Positions 55,038-64,000 of a stretch of DNA of 64,000 bases are shown piece after piece. Source of the stretch: Alteromonas oceanisediminis (lineage in GTDB: Bacteria > Pseudomonadota > Gammaproteobacteria > Enterobacterales > Alteromonadaceae). Below the pieces are notes generated by a model, which was given only the letters and a program-made list of their open reading frames with translations, was not told where the DNA came from and searched no databases. The stretch spans positions 248,562-312,561 of the forward strand of contig NZ_JAHCTA010000002.1 of NCBI RefSeq assembly GCF_018474025.1, read 5' to 3'. Position 1 is the first letter of the stretch. Each line of letters starts with the position of its first letter. The translations under genes and the position numbers were made by a program.

Positions 55038-56030
55038 ATGTTCAAAAAATTAAAGCGGCTGGCACGAAGACTGCTCGCATCAACCTTCCTACGCAGGTAC
55101 ATGTGGTTTTTCTTACCCAAGGGTGTGTATGTATTTAATTATCACCGCATTGGCGACAGTGCGCTTACTGATTTTGACCGCGATATATTTTCCTGTCGGC
55201 AGGATGTGTTTAAGCAACACCTAGAAACCATCAGTCAGCATTTTACGCTGGTGGATACACGTGAACTGGCGCGCATTGCGAAGCTACCTAAACTCACGCG
55301 AAAATACGCAATGGTCACATTTGATGACGGGTATTTAGACAACTATACGCTGGCTTACCCGGCGATGCGTGAGCAAAACGTTGCCGGCGTATTTTTTCTG
55401 CCTACCAGCCTTATCAGCGGCATGGACATACCCTGGTGGGATGAAATGGCATTTATACTGCGTAGTAACGTAGGCAATTCGGTAACCTTGCCGGGTGAGC
55501 CTGACTCAGTGATGTTGCATGAAAACTCTATCGATAAAGATATTCGGCAATTTATCTACCGCGCAAAACGGCTCGAAGATTACAGTGCTCAGGACGTTTT
55601 GGAGCACGTACGACAACAATTTCCTGATGTTGACCCCAAATCACAAGCCGCGCAGGATCAACTGTTTATGAGCTGGCAGCAGGTCAAAGACATGGCCGAT
55701 GGTGGAATGGAAATTGGTTCACACACGATCAATCACCACATTCTGGCGCGACTGTCAGAGGAAGAACAACGCCATGAAATAGCCGATTCCAAAGCAATCA
55801 TCGAAGAAGAATTACAGGTGCCTGTAACCGTGATTGCTTATCCCGTTGGACGGCATCATTGTTTTGACGACTTAACCAAATCTATCGTTAAAGAAAGTGG
55901 CTACCAGCTAGGGTTCAATAATGAGCCGCATTATAACGCGAGCCCTATTGACCCGTACGACATCAATCGATTTTCCGTTAACGATGACGATCTCGCGAAA
56001 GTGGTCTTAAACACGATGGGTTCAAGTTAA
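55038..56030 (+). CDS. Polysaccharide deacetylase family protein (CE4/NodB)
   Basis: 330 residues from ATG 55038, one base after the preceding stop, with AAGG upstream. A basic N-terminal helix is followed by the NodB fold: VYVFNYHRIGD, motif 1 MVTFDDGYLDN (base and metal Asp), motif 2 GSHTINHHIL (metal His pair), and later VTVIAYPVGRHH. These enzymes remove acetyl groups from N-acetyl sugars in polymers. It probably acts on the EPS made here. Confidence 0.88.
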   Translation: MFKKLKRLARRLLASTFLRRYMWFFLPKGVYVFNYHRIGDSALTDFDRDIFSCRQDVFKQHLETISQHFTLVDTRELARIAKLPKLTRKYAMVTFDDGYLDNYTLAYPAMREQNVAGVFFLPTSLISGMDIPWWDEMAFILRSNVGNSVTLPGEPDSVMLHENSIDKDIRQFIYRAKRLEDYSAQDVLEHVRQQFPDVDPKSQAAQDQLFMSWQQVKDMADGGMEIGSHTINHHILARLSEEEQRHEIADSKAIIEEELQVPVTVIAYPVGRHHCFDDLTKSIVKESGYQLGFNNEPHYNASPIDPYDINRFSVNDDDLAKVVLNTMGSS

Positions 56031-56042
56031 CGCGGCCTCCTG

Positions 56043-57140
56043 ATGTCAAGCTCACCCGTTCGCGCCGTTACGTTAACTTCGCTTGACGCGCTGCGTGAGT
56101 GGCAGCCTCGTCTTGATGAACTTTTGCAATCCTGTGAGCAAAGTGAGTTTTTCAACACCAGTGTGTGGTTAATTCAATGGTGTGAAACTTATTTAAAACC
56201 CGGCGATTTGATTTGGTGCCATGCCTTCACGTGTGGCGACCAGCTGATTGGCTTTGCACCGTTTTATCGTAAGTCCAAATCACGCCTGCTTGGCGAAGAG
56301 TTACATTTTATTGGCGAAGGTGAGCCGGAAGCAGTAGAGGTTTCCAGTGAGTATCAGGATATTGTGATCTTGCCGCCATTCGCAGCTGCATGCTTGTCGA
56401 TATTGGCCGACTCAGTCACTCATCTTAGTTCGCTTAACTCACTCGTATTCAAAAATGTGCTTTCTGGCGCTCACGTTGAACAATGGTTAACGCGATACTT
56501 GCCAGTGACTTGGCGCGCATCAAGCCGCGTATTGGGTAGTCGGTATCGTATTCAGGTAGCACCCAGTAAAGCGGCTCAAGTCAGTGCTTTTCCCGGCAGT
56601 CGCGTACGTCGGCAAGCGCGTAAATGGTTAAACAACGACTCATCACTGCAAGTCAGGCAGTGTCACGATGAACACGCGTTACCGCTCTTTTTTGATAGCC
56701 TGAAGCAATTACATCAGAGCGAATGGGCCAAACGTGGCCAAACCACGGCGATGAGTCAAGCAGACTTTGTCGATTTCCACCTCAACTTAGCCAAGCGCCT
56801 AATTCAACAACAACGCTTAGTGTTGTTTACGCTGCACCATCACCATGAATTGATTGCTGTTTTCTATGGATGGACGTTCAAGCAAACCCTCTATTACTAC
56901 CAAAGTGGTGTCAAGCGTCTTGATAGTGGGCCTGCTGCCGGGATTGCGATGCACCTCGCTGCACTGAACATCGCTCGCAAATCCAGCATTTTCGACTATG
57001 ATCTAATGATAGGTGATGAAACCAGTTACAAAGGTGATTTTGCGTCATCAGGCCAAACGATGGTGCAGCTAAATGCGTATCGCGGGTTTGCCAAATGGTT
57101 GGCCCGCTGTCGGCTCTGGTACAGGAGGAGGTTTAGATGA
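56043..57140 (+). CDS. GNAT/FemAB-like acetyltransferase (BioF2-like domain)
   Basis: 365 residues. Reads as the CelD/BioF2-like GNAT family found in EPS loci: EFFNTSVWLIQWCETYL, LIGFAPFYRK, RVRRQARKW, LHQSEWAKRG, TLHHHHELIAVFYGWTFKQT and YYYQSGVKRLDSGPAAGIAM. XrtA-type clusters usually carry a FemAB-like gene next to the deacetylase, as here. The substrate (acetyl or aminoacyl transfer to the polymer) is unknown. Its TGA overlaps the next ATG as ATGA. Confidence 0.8.
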   Translation: MSSSPVRAVTLTSLDALREWQPRLDELLQSCEQSEFFNTSVWLIQWCETYLKPGDLIWCHAFTCGDQLIGFAPFYRKSKSRLLGEELHFIGEGEPEAVEVSSEYQDIVILPPFAAACLSILADSVTHLSSLNSLVFKNVLSGAHVEQWLTRYLPVTWRASSRVLGSRYRIQVAPSKAAQVSAFPGSRVRRQARKWLNNDSSLQVRQCHDEHALPLFFDSLKQLHQSEWAKRGQTTAMSQADFVDFHLNLAKRLIQQQRLVLFTLHHHHELIAVFYGWTFKQTLYYYQSGVKRLDSGPAAGIAMHLAALNIARKSSIFDYDLMIGDETSYKGDFASSGQTMVQLNAYRGFAKWLARCRLWYRRRFR

Positions 57141-58609
57141 AGGCGATTAACAAAATTCAACCCATCATGACATCCGTGGTGTTGTTAAGTCTGGCAACCG
57201 CAGTGCAGGCCGATGTTCAATCAAGGATTGAAAACGCGTGTGCAGAGTTTAACGATACCACCAATGCTGCGAACCATACACAATGGCAAGTGGTTCCCAA
57301 CGCTGAGGCGCAGTCGGGCGGTGGCACTAGTCAAGTGACATTGTCTGAAGCGCTATCCAATGCCAAACCGGGCGACTATATTTTATTAGCTGGCGGGAAT
57401 TATCACCAACCCGTCTCTATTTCTCGCTCAGGGTTAACGCTCAAGGGGCCATCATCGGGTCAACCTGCTCGTATCGCGGTGCCTTACGATAATAAATCCA
57501 TACCCTTTACGGTTAAAATTGCCGCAGGTGTCCGTTGCACAACACTGGAAAACCTTCAACTCTCCGGCGGCTATTTCTACACAGTATCCGCTGAAAGTGG
57601 CTGGCCTTCGACCGATCCTTCGCGATCCTCACGGAACATTATTATCCGTAACAACGAAATTTCCTACAGCGGTCGAGATACAATCAAGATCAAGCCATAC
57701 GTTGCTAATGTACTTATTGAAAGCAATCACATTCACACCTCCGGACGGCGCGATGGCAGCAACGCTGAAGGGATAGATATTGTCAACGGCCACCATATCT
57801 CAATAATGCAAAACCGCATCACCAACACCGCAACCACAGGTGTATATGCTAAAGGCGGTGCGTCTAGTGTTGTGATTGCGCGAAACTATTTGGCCAATAT
57901 TCGTGGTTCAGGTATCTTGATGGGCTTTGATACAAGTCCGCAGTTTTTCAATCTTGAGCAGAACCCGCAAATGTTTGAAATCCGTGACAGTGTCGCCGAG
58001 TTCAATATACTCGATGACGTTGCATTCGCGGGGATTGGGGTGTACGCCGCTCAGCAGGTGCGTGTCAACGCGAATACGCTATTAAATGTCGCGAACCGCG
58101 CGCAATCCGCTATTCTGTTTGGCATTTCCTATCAGGATAATGCTAACAACGCACAGCGTCCGGCCAGTGAAAATATCGTCATTGAAAATAATATCGTGGC
58201 TACGCCACGCGGCCGCTTTGTTAACATTCGGTATGACAACAAAGCAGGCTTGTCGAGCCTCAATGGCATGCCCTTCATGCTAAACAATGCGTTTGCCTCT
58301 GAGCAGCAAGCCCGGTTTTCAGACAATCGGCCTGCGACAACCAAATATACCGGCCAACTCCAGCAATGGTTGCAGCATATTCATGCAGAGCAATTACCTG
58401 AGGATGATGCCTCTATACTATTGGATCAAAGCTTGTCTGATGCATTCGAATTACCGTCGACGATACCGGTAATTCAAATCAGCGCGTCATCAGCTAAGGA
58501 TTTTTGTTTGCAAATGGCGGGGCAGAATGGCGTTACATTAGGTGCTGTGTATTCAATCAATACTGGCAGCGCCAGCGAACCTTGCGCTAACGCTGCCGTA
58601 AATTATTAA
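57137..58609 (+). CDS. Secreted right-handed beta-helix protein (polysaccharide lyase or epimerase-like)
   Basis: 490 residues, preceded by a very strong AGGAGGAGG site. A signal peptide ends near AVQA/D. The core is a right-handed parallel beta-helix (repeated NIIIRNNEISYSG, NVLIESNHIHTSG, HISIMQNRITN, SVVIARNYLANI turns) as in PL6-type alginate/chondroitin lyases, with GDYILLAGGNYHQPV early, but also similar to AlgG-type epimerases. Three Cys are near the termini. In an EPS locus it may trim, release or modify the exported polymer. Its stop overlaps the convergent heparinase-like gene (ttaa 58606-58609). Confidence 0.75.
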   Translation: MKAINKIQPIMTSVVLLSLATAVQADVQSRIENACAEFNDTTNAANHTQWQVVPNAEAQSGGGTSQVTLSEALSNAKPGDYILLAGGNYHQPVSISRSGLTLKGPSSGQPARIAVPYDNKSIPFTVKIAAGVRCTTLENLQLSGGYFYTVSAESGWPSTDPSRSSRNIIIRNNEISYSGRDTIKIKPYVANVLIESNHIHTSGRRDGSNAEGIDIVNGHHISIMQNRITNTATTGVYAKGGASSVVIARNYLANIRGSGILMGFDTSPQFFNLEQNPQMFEIRDSVAEFNILDDVAFAGIGVYAAQQVRVNANTLLNVANRAQSAILFGISYQDNANNAQRPASENIVIENNIVATPRGRFVNIRYDNKAGLSSLNGMPFMLNNAFASEQQARFSDNRPATTKYTGQLQQWLQHIHAEQLPEDDASILLDQSLSDAFELPSTIPVIQISASSAKDFCLQMAGQNGVTLGAVYSINTGSASEPCANAAVNY

Positions 58610-60909
58610 CGTCTGAAAACAAGAACACCCTGTGCATTAGTGTGCAGGGTCTGTTCGTTTTCGGTGGATGACTCATCAACATCGCCCGCCGCGTTAAGCT
58701 GCACTGTGGTTAAGTTTTTAGACGAACTGAAATGAACGTCGTATTGCTGATCTGGCAATAGACCACTCAATGTATATAATCGCTCACCCTGTTTAGCAAC
58801 TTCAAAAGCAACCACTTCCAACGGCTCGTTTGGATTACGGTTCCAAATCGTCACGTAATCGCCATCACGCGCATCAAACGCGATACCAATCGCATTTCCA
58901 GCAACAATATTGCCTTTTTCCTCTGTCAGCATTTCATATTCAGGCGCCTTGGCAGGAAGCATATTCCACTGAATAATGCAGCCGATACCGAGTTTGGTGC
59001 ATTTTTCAGACTGCTTAATTTCAGGCGCACTGCTTGCCGCAAAGAAACTGACAAACTCCGTGTCTGCGGTTTGTTCTTTGACCCGAGTTTGCGCCATCCA
59101 GTTGCGCTGTGACTTGGGGGAATGATACTCCGGGTAATCTGCCCATTTTTCTTTTCCATCAACCAATTGCACTTCCGCGTTTTCTGGCCACGCAACCGCG
59201 TAGTGTACATCAATGTCTTTGGAGGAATATGACAGAGCATTTGCGGCGTCATAATCACGTTGTGGCGTGCCCATTAGATGTTGATTCAAGGTAACCCGTC
59301 GAAAATAGTTGCCGTCGGCATCGGTTGAGAAATTTTTCTTATAGCGTTGTAAGTCGCGATTTCTCTTTGGATTGGTGGTGACGCGATCGTACACAGCCAC
59401 AATCCCCGGTTTGAAAAACGCGACCTGTCTGGAAACCTGTTCGGCGTAGTCGGTACTGAAATAACCCGACATGTTATAAGCCGGTGCAGCTTCCGCATTG
59501 ATCACTGACACTTCAGGATGATCTGATATTGCGTAATAGAACGGATCGCCAGCAGCTCTACCGGTAGGGCTTGACGAACCGCCTTCAGCGTTTTCTATCA
59601 ACAGCGTATTGTGTGCGATAGATTGGGCCGAAACACCCGAGTAGCCGGTCATTTCTTTTGTAACCCACGTGCCCTCGTACGCAAAATCAAGGCTAAGCGC
59701 ATCGCGCTGCTCATGATCAACCCGCGTGCGCCGATTCATCATAAACAACACACTGTCATCCTCTTCCCAGCCTGAGCGTGCGACAACCAAGCCGACGCCT
59801 GGCGCATGGTAAAGCGTTTCATCCGGTGAAAGAAACTCGTCAGCCACATTTAGCTGGTTCAAATCCGAGGCGAGAGGCTCGAAAAGTAATCGCCAGATAC
59901 CCGTGTAGATAGAGCCTTCTACATGGCCTTCTTTTTCCATCAGTGCTTGCCACCAGGGCAGTAGCCACTGTGCATTTTCCTCTTCGGATAATAGCGTATA
60001 CAGGCCCATTACGAAGTTATAACGCCCGTCGGCAGCGATGGGGGAGTAATTATTAACCCGCTCGCCTGAGCCATAACGGTAAACATCAGAATAGCCACTG
60101 AGTGTCATATAGCGCAGAGCTTTGGCGCTTTGCAACGGATAGTCGGTCTCAAATGTCATGTCGCGGTTTTCACGATTGACCAGGAAATTGGTCACCCAGT
60201 GCAGCTGAGTTTGTGGGCTGTAATCATTGCCTTCAGCCCAAACACCGCCAGCCATGAGATTACTCATATAGCGGTCGAGGATCACTTCGTGAAACAAACG
60301 GTCAGCCACCGCCAGCGTCTGTGTGCCTAGCGCCTGATGCTTTTCACTCTGTGCCAGGGTATAACCTAGCAGCGTCAGGTTATCTGCGAGAGAAGTCACA
60401 TCATCGGTATCACCCAAGCGCAATTTCTTAAAGTCGTTCATATGGTCGGTATGCTTCAACCAAAAATTTGCCCATACGGCATACGTGTCTTCAATCTCAT
60501 GGCGAACATCAGTGGGCATTGCCGGCTTTAGCCAGTCGAAAGTAAGCAACGCCCAGCGGCCACCCGTGCGAAAGCCGTTGCGGTCATTGTAGGCTTTCCA
60601 TCCTATATTGGGTGTGGTTAAAAATACATTTTGATACAGTCGCAGTGCGTTATCGTAGTAGCGCTGTTCGCCGGTCACGGCAAAGGCCAGCGCGGAGGAT
60701 GCTGCAAACTTGCCGCTGTTATACGGTTTTTTGCCGATACTGTCATTCACGCTACTGATAAAGTAACGCCAACCTTCTGTATTGGCATTTTGCTTTGCTT
60801 CAATCAGTGCCAAACGTTCATCAGACAGTAACAGAGGAGTGGCCTGCGCAGTAAAAGAGGCAATCAGCGTAGAAGCCGCTAACCACGTGACGAAAAGAGA
60901 ATTTTTCAT
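58606..60909 (-). CDS. Secreted heparinase II/III-family lyase
   Basis: 767 residues from ATG 60909 (GGTGA 7-8 bases upstream). The signal peptide ends near AQA/T. The N-terminal alpha-toroid has GGRWALLTFDWL and GGVWAEGNDYSPQT (likely catalytic Tyr/Asn region); the C-terminal beta-sheet domain has HAPGVGLVVARSGWEEDD, VDHEQRDALSLDFAYEG and SIAHNTLLIEN, typical of this superfamily. It cleaves uronic-acid-containing polysaccharides by beta-elimination. It faces the beta-helix gene, suggesting turnover or release of the EPS, and implies uronic acid in the polymer (inference). Confidence 0.85.
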   Translation of the reverse strand: MKNSLFVTWLAASTLIASFTAQATPLLLSDERLALIEAKQNANTEGWRYFISSVNDSIGKKPYNSGKFAASSALAFAVTGEQRYYDNALRLYQNVFLTTPNIGWKAYNDRNGFRTGGRWALLTFDWLKPAMPTDVRHEIEDTYAVWANFWLKHTDHMNDFKKLRLGDTDDVTSLADNLTLLGYTLAQSEKHQALGTQTLAVADRLFHEVILDRYMSNLMAGGVWAEGNDYSPQTQLHWVTNFLVNRENRDMTFETDYPLQSAKALRYMTLSGYSDVYRYGSGERVNNYSPIAADGRYNFVMGLYTLLSEEENAQWLLPWWQALMEKEGHVEGSIYTGIWRLLFEPLASDLNQLNVADEFLSPDETLYHAPGVGLVVARSGWEEDDSVLFMMNRRTRVDHEQRDALSLDFAYEGTWVTKEMTGYSGVSAQSIAHNTLLIENAEGGSSSPTGRAAGDPFYYAISDHPEVSVINAEAAPAYNMSGYFSTDYAEQVSRQVAFFKPGIVAVYDRVTTNPKRNRDLQRYKKNFSTDADGNYFRRVTLNQHLMGTPQRDYDAANALSYSSKDIDVHYAVAWPENAEVQLVDGKEKWADYPEYHSPKSQRNWMAQTRVKEQTADTEFVSFFAASSAPEIKQSEKCTKLGIGCIIQWNMLPAKAPEYEMLTEEKGNIVAGNAIGIAFDARDGDYVTIWNRNPNEPLEVVAFEVAKQGERLYTLSGLLPDQQYDVHFSSSKNLTTVQLNAAGDVDESSTENEQTLHTNAQGVLVFRR

Positions 60910-61162
60910 TAGGAAATCACCATAAATGGACATCGAGTAAGATTAACGCGGTAACAGTACAGCTTATTTAACATTGGGCAGTAAATTACCTGAATAGTTG
61001 CTAGTGTGTGACAAGTTTTTTTATCAACCTGTATGCAGCAATATACTCATATAACGTTCAATCTGGAAAATGCATGAGAGATTAAGTTGAATCACTTAAG
61101 CACTTAGCAGAAAATACCCACGCAGAGAACGTTCGTGCCGATAAAAATAAACAGAGAAAATC

Positions 61163-63151
61163 ATGAATTTCAAAGCCAAGAATAAAGCACCGGGCGTTGG
61201 GAAATCGAAATACAGAGCTGATATTGATGGCTTGCGCGCCATCGCCGTTTTGCTGGTGATCCTTTGCCACATGGAGATCGCGCTATTCTCCGGCGGCTTT
61301 ATCGGTGTTGACATATTTTTTGTGCTTTCAGGTTTCCTGATCACCAGCATTATTCATCGAGAAATCAGTACTGGCACATTTTCTTTCGCGCATTTTTATG
61401 TGCGCCGTATACGCCGCTTACTGCCAGCGCTTGCGTTCCTGTTATTTTGCTGTGTGATCGCTTTCTCGACCACGCTATCGCCTGCCGACTTGCAAAAATT
61501 TGCAGCCAGTCTCATTTGGGTGACGTTGTTTGCGGGAAATTTCTTTTTTTGGATACATCATGGCGGTTACTTCAGCGAGAATGCCAAAGAAGCGCCTCTA
61601 TTGCACACCTGGTCACTGGCAATTGAGGAGCAGTTCTACTTTGTCTGGCCGATAATACTGGTTTTGATGGTCAGGTGGCTTCCGCCGCGCGTGTTGCTGA
61701 GCTTATCGGGCGTGGCGTTGCTGGCATTAGCGGCGTTTTCTGAGTGGGCATTGAATTATTCAGCAGGCGCTTCGTATTATTTGCTACCCACGCGCTTTTT
61801 CGAATTGCTGGTGGGGGCGGTGCTGGCACTGTCATGGCGCTACGTGCCGAAGCCTAATCGCTGGGTTGCCGCGTTACTGTCCGTTATCGCCTTAATCGTT
61901 CTCTTCTACTTAGCAACATCGCTTACCTCGGCAAGTCGCTTCCCGGGGCTGAACGCGCTGTATGTCTGTCTGGCAACTGCCTGCTTGCTGTATTGCGGAC
62001 AACAAGCCAACAGTCCGGTGACGAAGCTGCTGTCACTGCGCCCCATGGTCTTTGTAGGTTTAATATCCTATTCACTGTATTTGTGGCACTGGCCAATGCT
62101 GGTTTGGCTAAATTACCGCGGTATCGCGTTATCTGAAATCGGCTTAATGATTGTTTTTGTTCTGATGTTATTCGCCGCCTGGTTTTCATGGCGTTTTGTT
62201 GAACAACCATTTCGGCATAACCAATGGTCTCTTAGAAAACTGGCATCAGTGTGGTTTTTTGCGCCGCTGTGCGTTGCTGGGAGCACCCTCATCCTTATCA
62301 ACGTCAACGATGGGTTTCCACAGCGATTTACCAGCGATGTGAAACAGATTGAGGCAGCGCTGCTCAGCCATTCCAATGAAATAAGAGGGGACTGCCATGC
62401 GTCTTTCAGTCAACGAACGTCACGACCGTCAGTTGACTGTATGCTTGGTGAGAAGAGTGGCCAGCGTTCAGGTTTCCTTTTTGGAGATTCTCACGCAAAT
62501 CATTTTACTGGATTTTTGGATGTGGTGGGCCAACAACGAGACCTAGCCATCACCGATTTCACCATGGATCAATGCCCACCCATTTTTGATCTTGAGTGGG
62601 GCGCATCTGCCCTGCGCGCTAACGGTTGTGTCGCGCGAAATCAAGCGGCGAGAGAGTTTATCCAAGAACAGCAGCCTGATATCGTGTTCTTAGCCGCAAG
62701 CTGGCCCAACATCAGTACGAAACTGCTTTACCAAAATGGCGAGAGCGTTCGCAATGCCGATAGCATCGAGCAATTAGTTTACGCAAAGCTTTACAATACT
62801 CTCGAAGCAATAATAGCAGCCGGTGCGACTCCGGTGATTATTCAGGATATCGTCTATGCCGGTCAGCACGACCCAAAATGTTCGCTGAAAAACGCCATGT
62901 TTGGCAGCGACATGGCCTGCCAGTTACCGCGCAGTCAAAATGACATGATGCAGGCTATTTATGCTCGCCTGAAAGCCTCCTTTGGCCGATTAGAAGTGAT
63001 TGATGTTAAACCTCTATATTGCGCGGATGATGTGTGTGAAACCTCGCTGGACGGTGTGCCATTGTATCGAGACAATGATCATTTAAATCATCAAGCTTCT
63101 GAACTGCTAGGTGTGAAGTTTTTAACATCGCGTCCAGCGTTTTTGTTCTAG
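61163..63151 (+). CDS. Acyltransferase family 3 / SGNH O-acetyltransferase (OafA-like)
   Basis: 662 residues. The N-terminal membrane acyltransferase domain (about 1-370, 10-11 helices) starts YRADIDGLRAIAVLLVILCH with the catalytic His, then GGFIGVDIFFVLSGFLI, RRIRRLLPAL and TWSLAIEEQFYFVWP. A periplasmic SGNH domain follows with the nucleophile motif GFLFGDSHANHF near 430 and a C-terminal DNDHLNHQ Asp-His pair. Together they move acetyl from inside to the polymer at the periplasmic side. The start lies about 230 bp from the divergent heparinase-like gene. Confidence 0.92.
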   Translation: MNFKAKNKAPGVGKSKYRADIDGLRAIAVLLVILCHMEIALFSGGFIGVDIFFVLSGFLITSIIHREISTGTFSFAHFYVRRIRRLLPALAFLLFCCVIAFSTTLSPADLQKFAASLIWVTLFAGNFFFWIHHGGYFSENAKEAPLLHTWSLAIEEQFYFVWPIILVLMVRWLPPRVLLSLSGVALLALAAFSEWALNYSAGASYYLLPTRFFELLVGAVLALSWRYVPKPNRWVAALLSVIALIVLFYLATSLTSASRFPGLNALYVCLATACLLYCGQQANSPVTKLLSLRPMVFVGLISYSLYLWHWPMLVWLNYRGIALSEIGLMIVFVLMLFAAWFSWRFVEQPFRHNQWSLRKLASVWFFAPLCVAGSTLILINVNDGFPQRFTSDVKQIEAALLSHSNEIRGDCHASFSQRTSRPSVDCMLGEKSGQRSGFLFGDSHANHFTGFLDVVGQQRDLAITDFTMDQCPPIFDLEWGASALRANGCVARNQAAREFIQEQQPDIVFLAASWPNISTKLLYQNGESVRNADSIEQLVYAKLYNTLEAIIAAGATPVIIQDIVYAGQHDPKCSLKNAMFGSDMACQLPRSQNDMMQAIYARLKASFGRLEVIDVKPLYCADDVCETSLDGVPLYRDNDHLNHQASELLGVKFLTSRPAFLF

Positions 63152-63175
63152 CCATAGCGCGGAGGAGCTGAAAAC

Positions 63176-64000
63176 GTGATCAACCGGTTAATAGCGAGTT
63201 CTTTTTTTCGCGTCGTTGAAAAGCTGATTCTAATCGCAACGGCACTGGTGCTCACACCAATCCTGATCACCTATCTTGGCAGTGAACACTACGGGCTGTG
63301 GATCTTGCTGTTAGCGTCATTGGGATGGTTTAATCTATTCGAACTGGGTTGCCCTACGGCGGTTCAGCGTGACATGGCTATCGCTATTGAAAAAGGTGAT
63401 GACCTGCGCGTAAACCAGATTTTTTCCACCGCCACCTGCCTGTTCTTGGGGTTAAGTATTTTGGCGTGTGCCGGGGTTTTGTTGCTAGCAAGCTTTCCTG
63501 GCATTTTGGGCGTATCCAGCGATCACCAGACGCTTGCCAGCATGGCGCTTGCCGGACTGATGTTAAAAGTGTTGCTGGATATCTTCGCTAATGCGACGCA
63601 TGGCATTTACAGTGGGCACTTACGCTTTGACCTGGACGCCAAACTCAATGTGGTTTTCACGTTGATCAAGTCGGTTGCTATGATTGTCAGCGCCCAATAT
63701 GTTGGCCTACTAGGTGTGGTTGTTAGCACCATGGTGTGCGACGGGGCCATGCAAGTTATCAAAGCAGCTTACGCATTTCGATTGCACAAACCGCTTCGTT
63801 TTTCGTTCTCACTGGTTCGGTTGGCCGACTTACAACACTTTTTCCATTTTTCAAAATTTATCATCGCCTACGATGCTGCGGCTATTTTAAACACCAAATC
63901 AGCCCCACTGCTGATCAGTTATTTTTTCAATTTATCAGCTGTCGCCATTTTTAATGTCGCAGAGCGCCTGGCGCGCCAGATAGAGACGGCGCTCGCGTCA
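63176..64000 (+). CDS. Wzx-like oligosaccharide flippase (3' end outside window)
   Basis: GTG 63176 follows a strong GGAGGAG site. The 275 codons to the last base are open. Hydrophobic helices begin with LILIATALVLTPILITYLG, then SEHYGLWILLLASLGWF, NLFELGCPTAVQRDMA and repeated membrane segments, as in the polysaccharide transporter (PST/MATE-like) flippases that move lipid-linked repeat units across the inner membrane. It starts 24 bp after the acyltransferase stop, so it is in the same unit. Confidence 0.85.
   Translation, partial: MINRLIASSFFRVVEKLILIATALVLTPILITYLGSEHYGLWILLLASLGWFNLFELGCPTAVQRDMAIAIEKGDDLRVNQIFSTATCLFLGLSILACAGVLLLASFPGILGVSSDHQTLASMALAGLMLKVLLDIFANATHGIYSGHLRFDLDAKLNVVFTLIKSVAMIVSAQYVGLLGVVVSTMVCDGAMQVIKAAYAFRLHKPLRFSFSLVRLADLQHFFHFSKFIIAYDAAAILNTKSAPLLISYFFNLSAVAIFNVAERLARQIETALAS

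Noticed and set aside
1-64000. CRISPR arrays, insertion sequences, integrases, phage or toxin-antitoxin genes
   Set aside because: None was seen: no spaced repeats, transposase-like frames or att-like flanking repeats were found by reading, though short degenerate remnants could be missed.

Overview
The window looks like chromosome from a marine gammaproteobacterium, most probably Alteromonadales (Alteromonadaceae-like). This rests on the gene families present (glnE, hldE, fadE, an LpxL-type acyltransferase, DUF3081, a TcpQ-domain protein, large TonB receptors), on moderate GC judged by eye, and on very compact, often overlapping genes. I saw no rRNA, tRNA, insertion sequence, phage gene or CRISPR array. 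All family names are recognised by reading; no search was run.

Left part (1-10066): the 3' portion of a giant secreted repeat protein (over 3100 residues in the window), built of DUF11-like and cadherin/tandem-95-like domains with a C-terminal GlyGly-CTERM sorting tail. A small outer-membrane barrel gene follows 10 bp downstream. Next (10063-16818) come a YfcC-type transporter, a TonB-dependent receptor and, divergently, a secreted cyanophycinase-like peptidase: plausibly a scavenging locus for cyanophycin or a similar peptide. The 360-bp gap between receptor and peptidase holds a candidate structured RNA ending in an intrinsic-terminator-like hairpin.

Middle part (16920-42225): mostly housekeeping and metabolic genes. 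These are a CPA2 cation/proton antiporter; an overlapping acyl-CoA dehydrogenase / SDR / bile-acid-symporter-family operon; a SelO-type pseudokinase; an esterase lipoprotein; thymidine kinase; fadE with a FadR-like site and a strong terminator; a LolA-like protein with two outer-membrane barrels; DUF3081; a hybrid histidine kinase; an LpxL-like acyltransferase with a TcpQ-domain protein; glnE; a DUF350 membrane protein; a GIY-YIG protein; and hldE.

Right part (42415-64000): a large exopolysaccharide locus whose core (ATPase, outer-membrane barrel, tyrosine autokinase, Wzz-like chain-length protein, Wza-like exporter, priming sugar transferase) matches the families that normally travel with exosortase A (XrtA), though no exosortase is in the window. 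Two divergent units face each other across 48292-48442. The rightward unit carries the priming transferase, three further glycosyltransferases, a serine-acetyltransferase-like protein, two deacetylase-like proteins, a GNAT/FemAB-like protein and a secreted beta-helix protein. A convergent heparinase II/III-like lyase follows, then a membrane O-acyltransferase and the start of a Wzx-like flippase. The priming transferase frame is interrupted by one in-frame TAA at 49193, so it reads as two halves. This is the most testable oddity in the window.
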